A stretch of 64,000 nucleotides of DNA from Xiphydria camelus (lineage: Eukaryota; Arthropoda; Insecta; Hymenoptera; Xiphydriidae), in NCBI GenBank assembly GCA_963678675.1, contig OY783199.1:7013501-7077500 (forward strand), read 5' to 3'. The first letter of the stretch is position 1, and each line of letters opens with the position of its first letter. The position numbers and the translations under genes were made by a program. Below, in pieces: positions 1 through 12,200 of this stretch. Under the pieces are notes generated by a model. The model did no database searches, had not been told where the DNA came from, and worked only from the letters and a program-made list of their open reading frames with translations.

Positions 1-110
1 TGTTTAACATTTTATTTGTATCGGTTTGAAATCATTTAGCGACACAAATATGCTTGCTTAATGATGACTCATAAAGCGCGCAATATTGATGCATAGGATG
101 AACTGAAAAG
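1..110 (-). repeat. Family 4 repeat, end fragment at window edge
   Basis: TTTAACATTTTATTTGTATC … CAAATATGCTTGCTTAATGA … ATAAAGCGCGCAATATTGATG matches 29850-29950 in the same orientation and, inverted, 29425-29530 and 44740-44840. Truncated by the window start. Confidence 0.75.
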
Positions 111-229
111 TAATGTTTAATGCGCGAAGCCTTTAAGAGCAATTGTCTTTTAAGAGCAATTAATCAGATCTCGATTGAAATGCCTCTATAAGGGCTTAAT
201 TGTATGTAGATTAAAGTTTAATATGTAAC

Positions 230-470
230 AAGGAAGCCTTAAAATGCCCCGACAGAGTCCTATTAAATTTTCATTAGCAATGCCTGCTTATTTCTTAACA
301 AGGCATCCTTATCAAACCCTGAAGAGGTCCTTACAAGTTGGCCTTCCTAGAGCTTTACAGTTTAAAAATAAAGAAACCTTGGAAAGCCCTGACAGGGCCC
401 TACTAAGGAAGCCCTCATCAGGGAAGCCCTAGTTTGAGTGTTACAGGGGCCTTTTCTTAACTAAGGCCAT
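230..470. repeat. Degenerate short repeats rich in GCCCT/AGGGC
   Basis: Units such as GGAAGCCCTGACAGGGCCC, AAGGAAGCCCTCATCAGGG and TTACAAGTTGGCCTTCC recur imperfectly. The open frame across it (244-432) looks like a by-product of the repeats. Confidence 0.45.
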
Positions 471-1009
471 CCCTAACTAATTTCTACACGGATAGCGCTT
501 ACCCCTACCCGTAGAGCGCCGGCAAACATAAAGTCTAACTAAAAGCATCCCGCCAATGCATACACGTATAGTTCGCGCGACTGGAAAGTTGCGCAGCTGC
601 TATAAACTCGAGTATTTCGTTCGTCGTGGACAAAGTGGGAAAAGGCGCGTGTACCAAAGATTACCTAAGAGATCTATCCCGTTCATTTTTTACTTATAAA
701 CCGTCCGCGAAATTGCATATTTACCGGCGCACAGCGCGTTCGCCCGGAAGGTGCTACGATGCTTTGAGAAATGGTGACACGCGAGAAGTCGGGAGTTCGA
801 GTCGACGCGAGATTCTCGGCGTTACGTCAACGCGTCTGGAAGAGAGTCGCGCGTTCGCGTCGCGATAGGATCGCTCTAACAAAGACGGTTGCGAAAGCTC
901 GAACCACCGGGTCGATCCATTTGTTTGGAGCAAACATAACGACCCGAATGTGCCATTTTGTCGAATCTACTAAATTGTATAACTATTATTGGAATTGGAA
1001 ATATATAGA

Positions 1010-1222
1010 TACTGAGAAAACAGTTTATTTGAATGTTTCTTTGAATGTGACGAAATAGATATTTTGTTGAACTAAATAAATACTCGTTAACTGCTACGAT
1101 ATTTATTTGGCATAATTAAATACTTCAAAGCAACTGTTTGAATGAAATAAACATCTCAATAATTAACCTATTTTCTTGTCCCGACGAAATATTTTTTTCG
1201 CCATATTTGAAATTACATTTGT
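1010..1222 (+). mobile_element. Family 8 repeat, copy A
   Basis: Starts ACTGAGAAAACAGTTTATTT and includes TCGTTAACTGCTACGATATT and TCCCGACGAAATATTTTTTT. It aligns along its length with 9001-9232. The left end resembles the CACTGAG termini of other families. Confidence 0.75.
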
Positions 1223-1530
1223 TAACTTAGGTTATAAGTGCGTTTCTCTCTACAACATCGTGACGTCATCAAAACGCCAGAGAGACGCACTTTATGCTGA
1301 GTAACGAGCGCGAGGGAGATAGACTCACAACTCGATGATGTAGCTGCATTTCTAAATGTCGTTTTCCAGCTTAAACAAGGTCAAAAATGAAAAACGAAAA
1401 AACACGGTGAAAATAATTTTGCCCGCATTTTTCGAATCTGCGATTTAAAAAAACTGCTTAAAAACTGAATTGCATTGAACGACAGATAAAAGACGAGTTT
1501 CGATTACCGAAGAAATCGAAATATAAGCTC
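1205..1530 (-). repeat. Family 3 dispersed repeat, copy 1
   Basis: In complement it carries GACCTTGTTTAAGCTGGAAA, then a CTCGCGCTCGTTACT block, GTGCGTCTCTCTGGCG, GATGACGTCA and GTAGAGAGAAACGC. The same order occurs at 27.4 kb and 61.8 kb. Contains TGACGTCA at 1261-1268. Confidence 0.75.
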
Positions 1531-2691
1531 CAAAAATACCAACGTGTGTGTGTTTGCGTACTCCAAGAAACATGTCCACAATTTTCATTTGACCGTTAAA
1601 AAGCGCAAACCAGGAAGGATTCGTCCTCTCGCGAGTAGAAATAAAAGGAGAGGCTCCATCGACTTTCTTGGAGAAACCGTCCGGCGCGCCAATTTATAGC
1701 TCCGTTGCTAAGTGATTAATTAAAGTCCTCCCCCTCCCTCTCTACCACGAGAGACCCCGTTATCTCTCCCGTCTACACTCCACTCGAGTCGGACACTCGC
1801 GTAAACGCCACTTCGCGAACCCCCGGAAAACCTCGAGCGATGTGCGGCTTAACCTCGTCGCACGCGCGACGACCACCGAGTAAAAGCCGCGGAATCCCGC
1901 GGAATCCGTCAGCATGTCGCGCCGAGAGAGTAAGAGCGATTACGTCGACCACAGAAGTGGAATCCGCCACTTGGATTCAACGGCCTCCAGACTCTCTCGC
2001 ATCGTCTGGCGATACTTTTACCCCGAGTCTCGCATCTGTCGAGTCCTTTCACGGATAAGGCAAATCTGTACAGAAATTTATTCACAGGATCGTCTATTTT
2101 CGGAGAGCAAAACGCCGCAGCATCCACTATTCGGTCCTTTTGCAGAAATATATACGATAAATCTCTACAGAAATGTATTAATAGGACCGTCTATTTTAGG
2201 ATTACGAGGCGAGAAAACTTGAACCCTCCGTAGCATCAACCGAGATAAACTTTATATGTATATCGTCGAGTCTTTGTACCGCGAGGAGAAGGAGGAGAGG
2301 AAGTGGAAGCGAAGGAGGCACCTGACGTGGATTAACTGCTGCAAAGTTCCTCGTCGACCTGGCCTGAAATATCTCGATATTATGTACATAGATCTCGAGA
2401 TAATTACCGAAATTTACATTCTATGAATTTCTCGCGGAACCCCTCGGCTTCTTGTTTATCCCGCGGAAAGATCCGCGAAACTCTCCCGCCGGGGAGGTGA
2501 CGACTCGAATTTAAAGTCCTCCTTAACGATGTTCGGAAGTAACTTTCTCAAGGTTTTTCGGATATACGTTATCTATCCCAATTCAAAGTCAAGGAAGTGT
2601 GTACTTAATCTCGATCTACATAAACACCTAATCCTTGTACAAATAATTTGATAGACCTAGGTACTCGTATAAGCCCGTCGCTGTATCTACG

Positions 2692-2950
2692 CGGAGAAAA
2701 ATAATTAGGTTACAATGGCAGAACGTATCTAGCTAAACGCATTTAGTTATTCTAACTAAAATACTGATTAGTTGAACTAAGTATTTAATTATTATAACCA
2801 AACGTTTAGCTATTCCGACAAAACATTTAGTTATTCTAACCAAAAATTGGTCAATTTAATGAAACAAATGGAGAATCGATATTTCACCAAACGGTTTGGT
2901 CATCATCTTTAGGATTTTGGTTAAATTGACCAAGTTAATTTCCTCAATGT
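2692..2950 (+). mobile_element. CACTGAG MITE (family 1) copy
   Basis: About 260 bp sharing the family order: a GAGAAAAATAATT end, several internal TTTAGTTATTCTAACCAAA-like units, an AAACGGTTTGGTCAT block, and a right end resembling TTATTTTTCTCAGTG. The ends are diverged (CGGAG, CTCAATG), so the copy is relatively old. No coding capacity. Confidence 0.8.
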
Positions 2951-2959
2951 ATAAACGAC

Positions 2960-5165
2960 TACAGAGAAATGGATAAGGGCCCCAGCCACGCCCTTATCAG
3001 TGGAATTCGCCAGACTAACTGACCTAAAATCCCTCCTTTACGTTCGTATTAATTAAAAAATTAAGGTCACATACACTGTTACCACGGCGCAGACACCTAC
3101 ACGTCTCATTGAATCTGGTTTCACATGCGATTCAAGCATAACGAACTAATAGTAATAGCGTCCATGGAAATGAATGAATTACATGTAAATATTAATATTG
3201 TCCTTCTTGAGCCTCGGTAATTCACGACTAAGGTTTGTAAAGAAATAACGTTGTTGACGTTTATAACCGAACTACCTTACGTAATTAAATCGAGTTCCTC
3301 CACCCTGCGACAAACGCCGTACCTTATTTTCCATTATTCTACGCGATACGCATAACCTTCCATCGTGTAACGCGCCTTTCAAAAACGCGTGATTCTCATT
3401 ATTTTATCACCTGTTCATTTAAATGAACTTACCATCGCACGAGTGCCTTTATTCAGCTTTGCAGATAAAAGTTTACGTCAATCGCGACGGCACGAAAATA
3501 AGCGGCATACACGTGCAGAGGGTGACAGTTTCGATTTACGTCAGACGAATGTGAAGCCCAAACAAGTGGTTAGCGAGGGGTTTACCTTTCGGGAAGCAGC
3601 GCACTCGTCTGGAGCTGAATGCTATCCGTTGTACCTTAATCACATGTAATAATTTACGCTCTAGTTAGCACGGCGATATCTAAAATATAATTCGCCTATT
3701 CACTATGATAATCGTAGGAAAAAGCTTGAAAAAGCGTCAAAGTTACGGCAATTCAGAGCACCGACGCCAGAAGAAATTCCGTCGAGATGTCCGCGGATAT
3801 AACGCAATATTCGGGTCCGCCTTGTAAAAGCCCTACTATCTACTCGTATCTGCTCGCGATCTCTCGAGAACAAAGGACATCGTCGACTTTCACTCGCACT
3901 TCTCGGAAACGTATCGCAAGAAATCGGTTCTGCCGCCGCTGTTCTCCGTGTATAATTCGAATGCATTTGGAAATCGGCGCAGCGAGAGAGTATTGAGATA
4001 ATGGCAGATAGTCGACGTCCGTTGATGCTGCCGGAAAGAGTGGGAAAAAATGAATGGAAGCTGCAACACGTGCATATCCCCCCAAGGGGATAAATTATTT
4101 TTACGATACACCCAAGTGAGAGTCTCACCGTGATGCTGTTGGAGCGAACGACGTGCGGTGTTGCACGTATGCGTCCGCACCTACGCGTTGGCACGCGAGT
4201 ACAGGTACATGTATCGTGAAATATGGATTTAACGCGTTACGACCGCAAGTTCTACGCATTCCACGGGTAACTGACCGCGGAGAAGCGATTGGCGCAACGG
4301 TGCACCTGAAATTTGCGTCACCTGTTTGTAACCTCGCGTCGCCTCGCGTTTGGGTAATCCAATCTAGCAATAGAGAAATTCATTCATGTGGGATTGCAGC
4401 GGATTGCGATAATTGACGGAATGAATTCGCGTAGCTGCCGCACCGATAGAGTTTGTTTCGCGTGTCCGTCTCCGAAAAGACGGAATATTATCGGTTATAA
4501 GGAAAAAATATATATTCAAGGGGCTCCTGCTCAGTCAGACGTTCAAAAATAATGAGTTTTAATAATTTCTTATTTGAACAAAATGACCAAAAAATGACCA
4601 ATCTTTCCTCATTTTAACAATATGAGATAAGAGAATAATGGTCTAATGGAATTGTAATGAATTCGGTAGTTTTGAGGAAATAATATTGAGAGAAAATGAT
4701 TCTGATTTGTACTCAATCGAAATAATTAACTTTCATGAGAACACATTGAAATTGCGAGGTATAGAAGATACCAAATTAAATCACTCTTTAACGAACGAAT
4801 ACCTTGATAAACCTTTTTTCATACTACAAGAAATACGCGCAACACGATATCGACTGTTACGCGCCATATCGACACAGAGAAAAAGAATTAGTTGGATATA
4901 CTAATAATTAAATCTTCTTTCATATTAATCAAATATTTTTAATCGATGTCGATCGACGATCCATTCCTCACTGAGTCGATATTGATTTTTGCAGTAATAC
5001 AATTATACTGTAATACATCTGCGTCATTCGAGTATTATTGAAACATATGTTCGAATATTATAAGCATTATAGAACAGTAATGGCAAATATTTATTGCAAT
5101 ATATATGCGTGAGTATGATTCCCAGCTCGAAATAATAGGATGATATTTCGTATTCGTTCCGATCT
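2960..5165. other. Non-coding interval
   Basis: I see no gene, RNA or recognisable repeat. The open frames on both strands around 3700-4400 overlap one another, have no recognisable domain and lie in locally CpG-rich DNA. Confidence 0.5.
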
Positions 5166-5170
5166 CCCTG

Positions 5171-5847
5171 TTAAAAGGTATAATCTAGCTTCTACTGGAA
5201 TTACGTAATGGAAAAATTTTATTCCTGCTCCGGATTTCGGTGAAACTCAGCCTATGATCTTTGGGGTGATTTTCGAGGCGGTTAAACGACTCGCCGGGTA
5301 TAATATATAAAGACATAATAGATATAATATATAGTCGTTTAAGCGCCTCGAAAACCGTGAGGCACCAACCTCTGGTGGAACATAGGGTGCTCGCCTGCGC
5401 GGCCGCCCGGGCTGGCTCACCCCATACGGTAGCCACGCTCGCCGCGAGACACCTGTGACGTCACCTGCCTCGCTTCGGTATCGCTTACCTCGTTGCGAGC
5501 CGATATGAGACGAGTGATGGCGAGGCGAGCCGAATCATGCCACAGTAGATTCTCGCGATGAGCGAAGCTCATCCATAGGGCGAGCGCCCTATGTTCCACC
5601 AGGAGTTGGTGCCTCATGGTTTTCGAGGCGCTTAAACGACTCGCCGGGTATAATATATTATATTTATTATGTCTTTATATATTATACCCGGCGAGTCGTT
5701 TAAGCGCCTCGAAAATCACCACAAAGACCATAGGCTAAGTTTCACCGAAATCCGGAGCAGCAATAAAATTTTTCCGTCATGAGTGAAGTACTCTGTATTT
5801 TCATATAATTTATGTAATTCCAGTAAGAGCTAGTTTATACGTTTTAA
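5171..5847. mobile_element. 677-bp foldback element with nested hairpins
   Basis: Two arms (about 5171-5395 and 5577-5847) are inverted copies: TTAAAAGGTATAATCTAGC … TCCGGATTTCGGTGAAACT and their complements. Each arm itself contains a smaller palindrome (GGCGCTTAAACGACTCGCCG near 5640; its complement near 5690). The centre is GC-rich and holds TGACGTCA (5456-5463). The right arm has about 40 extra bases near 5780-5820. No transposase frame is visible. Confidence 0.85.
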
Positions 5848-5849
5848 TC

Positions 5850-7461
5850 CTCAAGTGACATCGCGATCATGCGAAATAGAATGTAACTACAAGGAAAAAA
5901 TATTTCACTAATATGAAGAAACATCAAATTGAGCTAAATAAATAATTACTTGCGACTCTAAAATTAATTTTTAGTAGATCCAACTAATGCTCTTTCTCCG
6001 TACAGCTGAGGGTCGCTTTGAATAATTTAGAGCGATAGTCGGAGTTAAGTTAATCTCATTGGATTCTCTGATTAAGATATCTCAGTTTGTTGGTTCTAAT
6101 AGTCATCGCGGAAAAATGCAGTAAAATAAAGTCGCGATGGATTTACTAAGGAGCTTCACCTTACATTAGCGTCGTGGAATCCCTGAGATCGTAATTCAAA
6201 CGATCGTCTACGTTATACAAATTGTACGACGTCAGTTAAAGTAGTATGGTCACTCTCCAAAGTGATCGTTGAGTGTCCGTAAAAAAGTCATCAAAAAACT
6301 ATGATTTATAATTGAAAATTCTCTTTGTGAATTATAAAATTTATGACCATAAGAATTAGTCGATTATTTTGATTATTTTTCACTTATTATTCAAATAATG
6401 TGCCTCCTTTGACTAGCGTCTTTTTATGTGTGGCAATGCATATTATCATTGGGCTCGTGGCCCAGTAGAGAAAACCACGATACACTCAAACGTTTGAGTG
6501 TGTCGTGGGGAAAACGAGATCTGAAATGCACGCTTGAACCCACTCCACTGACGCGACGCTGCCGCATCTACTCGACGCGCTATTTCCGAACACCGAGAAG
6601 CAGAAATTAGTTATAACTAAAGTATCAAACGGTCAATAATTTTCATCAATGGGTGTAAATTTTTGTTTTTTTTCCCCGTTTTTTGGTATATTTTTTATAT
6701 TTTAATCTTGGATTTTACATACAAACCCAAAGAAATGTGTCTTGCCCATAAGACTGGGTTATTTTCTACTCGGTAATTAATTTTTATCAAACATACTAAA
6801 CGGTCAATCTACCCCAAATTGCACCAGGAGGTTTCTATTGATATTAGCTTGCATACATAATTATTTCATATTTAAATCTTGGAAATCGATTCATGACCAT
6901 ACTACTTTAATCGAGTAAAATCGTAATCTCGAAAATAACGCGCCGGTATGCATGGCAACAAGTGGCCGTGAACGGAACTGTTGACTGCGTAAACTCGAGA
7001 CGCCTATCTGTGTACTATTATGCAAAGGTATGCAGTGCAGCGTAATGTATGTAACACATACGCGTCTGCGATCGAAGATCGTCGAAGATAGCTTCGTCGA
7101 ACGCTTGGAAAGCTAATGACGACTGTCACATTGCACATGCACACTAGAAAAATAGCATCTCGTTTTATAAAATTTGGAATTTTCGAAAATTTTCTGTACT
7201 AATTACATACACGCTTAAATTTCGTAATATGAAACGACCAAAATGAAATGGTGCGATACATTTCTGGTCCGGATGCTTTCCTTCTTTCTCACACTTGTAA
7301 TAAATACGTACTCGCATTCTATAACTTTTAGTACAACTTTAACTGACAAGCAAAACAACATAAGTCACGTATTGTATAAGAGAAATATTATTTCCAATTT
7401 TATAGTTACTTTATTATTATTTATTATTTTATTATTTTATAATAATATAGAGATAAAGATT
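5850..7461. other. Non-coding interval
   Basis: AT-rich DNA without a recognisable feature apart from short hairpins, for example ACACTCAAACGTTTGAGTGT near 6482. Confidence 0.5.
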
Positions 7462-7465
7462 TTAA

Positions 7466-7976
7466 CCCTCTGTGGTCACCAAGAGTCTATTTGACCCAGG
7501 CTTGAATTTTGAAGCTGACTGTACTTCTTTTTTTTACAATAACCTCGTCAATTCTCGGAATAAATAGCTTCTCCTTAAAACTATCGTACTACGAATCTTC
7601 TTCGGTCTTCGGAAAAAATCACTTTTGAAGTGCATTATAGAACTATTTATTGCTTCAAAGTACCATATCTTATGAGAATCATCCGCGCGTAGACTTTATT
7701 AAACAAACTAAAAATAAATAAGTATAACACTTTTAGCGAAGCAGCTCATTTTTCACGCATCTACATATTTACGACCATTTTAGAATATGTCATCATTCCA
7801 TTTCTTATGTAGACACAGTAATTAGATATTCTGCAATGTTAAAAAAATGTTCAACGATTTTTTGGTTTAAATTGAACGAATGTTGTTCGTGTGAATATTT
7901 TTCTAAAATCGATTGGGTCCATTTGACTCATGTGTGACCATCGCACAACTGTACGAACGTATGACCCCGCGGAGGG
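7466..7976. mobile_element. 511-bp piggyBac-like MITE with TTAA duplication
   Basis: Flanked by TTAA at 7462-7465 and 7977-7980. Left end CCCTCTGTGGTCAC; the right end reads, in complement, CCCTCCGCGGGGTCA. TTAA target plus a 5' CCC terminus is the signature of piggyBac elements. No transposase frame is present. Confidence 0.85.
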
Positions 7977-8577
7977 TTAAAAATTTCCAAAATTGCAAAT
8001 TACAAAAATTCTACACACTCGCATACTAAATATTCGTATACTCACCACATATCAATGAATCATCACCTCGACGTCAATCACAAAGGAGCATCATAGCACA
8101 CAAGGAGAGTAAAAAATGAACGCAAGACACAACCGTTTACGGGTTTAATGCTCATATATTCGTATGATATTTATTTTCACTTTTTATTCATATTTTCATA
8201 ACATTTTTCATATACGGGAATATATTCATTCATGGGCAAGTCAGTGAAATAAAAAAAAATAACCAGATCGGCGCCCACTTATACACATTCGAATATATAT
8301 CGCTCAAAATAGACGGCTCTCTTCTTCCTTTTATTTTTTCTCTTAATATACAAACGAGTAATGTTAACTTTAATATTATCATTATTATTTATTATCGTTA
8401 TAATCATCAGTAATTAATTAACGGTATCATTGTAACTTCCATAACGCGCGATATACGCGTGCGTCGGTGTGACTGTCTTCTCTCATGTGGCACGGGTGCA
8501 CGCGCGCACGTGCGTGCTCCGGGGGAGGGGAGGGGTGGGTATTTCTTTTCTCCAATGTACGTCTCTCTCATTCTTTT

Positions 8578-8596
8578 CTCTCTCTCTCTCTCTCTC
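8578..8596. repeat. Short (CT)n microsatellite
   Basis: About nine CT units in a pyrimidine-rich stretch at the start of the CpG-rich part of the window. Confidence 0.85.
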
Positions 8597-9000
8597 GCTT
8601 TTCCTGACCGCTTACCGTACGCTCGTCTCTCGTCAGCGGAGGCGCGTGCGACGTCATTGTGATAACGCTCCCGTTTGGAACGACTCTTAGTGTAATTATA
8701 CTATCACCTACACATGTAAACGTAAGTACGAGGATCGAGTTTCAACCGAAGGCGGAGTGAGTGAGAATATAGTTAATTCGACGCGCGATCCGGTGATCGA
8801 GCGATCGCGGCGGATCGAGGTTCGATTCCTCGGGAAACCGGCGAAGGGAAGAAAGCGCTCCACCCTTAGTTTTCTCTCTACTTTCGAGGTGTCGTTTCGC
8901 AGCGTCGAATCTCGATCCGGGCCGGAAAGCAATCGTCTCCTTCCGCGAGCGGTTGCGTCATCGGAGGGACGCGCCCGAAATTCGAAGAACGACGAAACTG

Positions 9001-9232
9001 CACGGAGAAAACAATTTATTTATAGTTCAAAGATATTTGTTTGTATATGGCAAGATAAACATTTTATCGAATCAAGTAAATATTCGTTAACTATTACGAT
9101 ATTTATTTGATACAATTAGATCCTTTGAGGCAATCATTCGAACGAAATAAGCATTTTAATAGTTAACATATATTTCCCCGTCCTAACGAAATACTTATTT
9201 CGCTGTATTTAAAATTACATTTATTAACTGTT
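9001..9232 (+). mobile_element. Family 8 repeat, copy B
   Basis: Starts CACGGAGAAAACAATTTATT and includes TCGTTAACTATTACGATATT and TCCTAACGAAATACTTATTT. Same orientation as the copy 8 kb upstream. Confidence 0.75.
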
Positions 9233-9234
9233 GA

Positions 9235-12200
9235 TAAATTGTTATCTCGGTGTGGGAGGAAGTACAGGAGACTCGAACCGCGCGAGCGAATCGTCGAGAG
9301 AAAGAGAGCTCGAAAACTAGAGCGTAAAGAAACCGCGTGCGTATTCTACCGGAAACTGCAATTGCGCGCACATGGTGCCTCTTCCTCTTATCGATCCTTT
9401 TTTTTGGATTCGTTCCAGAGAGAGTAGGAAAAGTACCGTGAGCGGTGCCTCTCTCTTTCTCTCTCACTTCATCGAGAAACGCGTTTCCGCGGCTTCCTCC
9501 CGCTCGGGGAATGTTTCTCCCTTCTTTTTACTTTTGATTACAGAAGAGGCGTCGTATCCCGAACGAGCTGCTCGGCGAGAAATTGACAAACGAGACCCGC
9601 CGTCCGATGCCGATTACCCTCCCGCGCATCGCGAGTGCGAACGACGTCCGCTGACGCGTTCGCAGGCCGCGCGAGATCTGTCGATATCCTCCCCGTATAG
9701 GAAAGTACGACGAGCGAGACGCTTCCGGTCGGCGATGACTCCCCGTCGGCGTAGCGGGGACGTCATTCGCGCGATTTGTACGTTTCGAACGCGTTGGCAT
9801 CACGTTCGTCGAGGCCCGTGATAATTGAATTTCGTAAAAAAAAAAATTATATCCCCATACACTCGAACCGGGGTTATCATCCAGCCCCGTTTCCCCACCC
9901 CCCGATACTCTCTTTCTTCATTTTACATCGAATTCGCGCGAATTATAGCTGCTACATGTATGATTGAACAACTATATACTTTGAAAAAAAAAAACAAGAT
10001 AGCACAGCTATCGCGCAATCTTACGCGAAGTAACGGGCTGCGAACGTGGCGCATTCTTTTCCCATATCTTTTTTTTACAAATACTTTTTTTCTTCAGAAG
10101 CATCTCGCTCGTTAAACGCATTTAGCTTATGGTACGCGCACCGAGAGAGGACGAATTCGTTTGAGCGATTAAACGCGTGAAATTACGAGCGGCGGACTGA
10201 TTACCGATAAATTGGATCGAAGCGAAATTATCCCGTCGAGAGCTGCTCCTCGAAAAAAATCTTCGCTCTAATATTCTATTAATTCAATTACTGTGTACCT
10301 ATTTGCAAAAGCAGTCGAGTCTTCGCGTGAATATTCATTTAACAAGATATAACCGGCGTCTAAATAATATTTAATCGCTTCCGGCGGTTGCCTAAATATT
10401 ATTTATCAAAGCGCCCAAACAAATATTCAGCTATCCTCTCGCGACTTCGGCTTTCTGATCGATCCAAACGTCTTCTCTCGGTTCGTGTATACGTATCGTA
10501 ATATATACCTATCTATAATATATAGATAAATACACACAGGGACCGTGGCGCGAGAGAGGAATATATTCGCGACGAAAGAAACAAAACACGGACTGTCCTC
10601 GCCGGACGAAGGTCTCCATAGCTTGTTTTCCTTCTTCGCAACACCTTCCCTCATCGTCTCCCGTTCTCGAGCGAGCCTCGAAGTCGATCGCAGAGAGACT
10701 CGCTCCTCGAAACGCGCCCAACATTTCGACTAAATAATCGTTTAGCGCGCTGCAAGTATGCTATGTGGAATTGTAGGCATACGGCGTGTGTGTTCGTGTG
10801 TGAATGACTGTATATGCGCGAATCTGTGTGTTTAGTTTTACAGCACGCACGTCAGAATAATATATCCATATATATATCCGTTCGTTTCGCTCGTGATAAA
10901 CGCGACGACCTTCGAACCGGAAGCTGGAAGAATGAGGTCGCAAGAATTGCACTCCGACAATTATATCGCCAACGAGGGAGGACGAAGCGACACGCCCCTT
11001 CCCTCTCGACGTCCCTTCGTTTTGATTTTTTCAGAACCCGTCAATCGAGACCTCCGGCAAAATATGTATACGCGGAACTCTCTCTCTCTCTCTCTCGCCG
11101 TGCGAAACGTCCTCGCGATTAACGCACACCGGTATCGCAGCATCATCATCATCGCATATCGTTCGCATATATATATATACATATATTTAACTTGTGGCGT
11201 ATATTATGAGATGTATCCATTGATATATCCCTGTATGTATAGGAGAATACGTAAAAGTGTGTATTTAACGATACATGTATTACATATCGCTCTTCCTCCA
11301 GTCTCATCATCATCATCATCCTGGATGTAGGATAGCTAAATTACTTCGTAGTATCTTTCCACTAAAAACTAGACGATAGTCTTATTACAGTTTGCGGCTG
11401 TACTATTAATTACCATGTATTACATTATAATTCATTAGGCATTACATATAATAAATCGATAATCATTAGTGTTGCTTCATTTCCTGTAGTAAAATATAAC
11501 GGCAATGCGGGGGCGGGGGCTAGGGTTGGACGAAGGGTGTTTTCTCTCTCTTTATCTACACTGTGCAAACGCGACGGACGATCGCGTAGAGGAACGCGAA
11601 TGAATAATACGAAGCTGAGAGTGTACACGTGAATATATCACTAACGACGAATAAAGTAATTCGAAGCGAAAACGGAGAAAGGAAAGAAGAACCGGTCGAT
11701 CGAAGCGAAAGTGAGCCGGCGCGGAAGGTGGGAAGGGAGAAACGACCTTCGAGGTTCGTCGAGAGTGGATTTCGCGTAGTTTGGTTTGTACGCTCGGACC
11801 TCCGCTTTGATTTGCTTGGAAATATTTATATATATGTCATGTGTGATTCCGATCTACCCCTCGGTTCCCTACACCCAGAGAAAATGTTAAATACGAGCCT
11901 AGTAGAAAAATTTATTTGAGATGAATAGGAATTTATTCACGTCGAACAAAAGTCTATTTTAATTAAATAAATAATTTACTAGGTTCATACTCGATTAAAA
12001 AGATATGCAAAACATTTGTCTAATTCAAATAGACTTATGTTCGATGTGAATAAATTCCTATGTATCTCAAATAAATGTTTGCATTAGATTCGTATTCAAC
12101 TAAACTTTTTCCCTCAGTCTATTACTATTTAAACTGCGCATGCTATGTTCAGGGCCGCGGTTAACTGTAACCATGAATAAAAATTTGAATTTGATTAAAA

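Noticed and set aside
771..1058. 95-codon frame with an Arg-rich start
   Set aside because: Its second half runs into the family 8 repeat starting at about 1010, and it has no recognisable domain.
8816..8832. Sequence CGAGGTTCGATTCCTCG resembling a tRNA T-arm
   Set aside because: The T-arm pairs perfectly, but no matching acceptor strand, D-arm or anticodon arm is found upstream.
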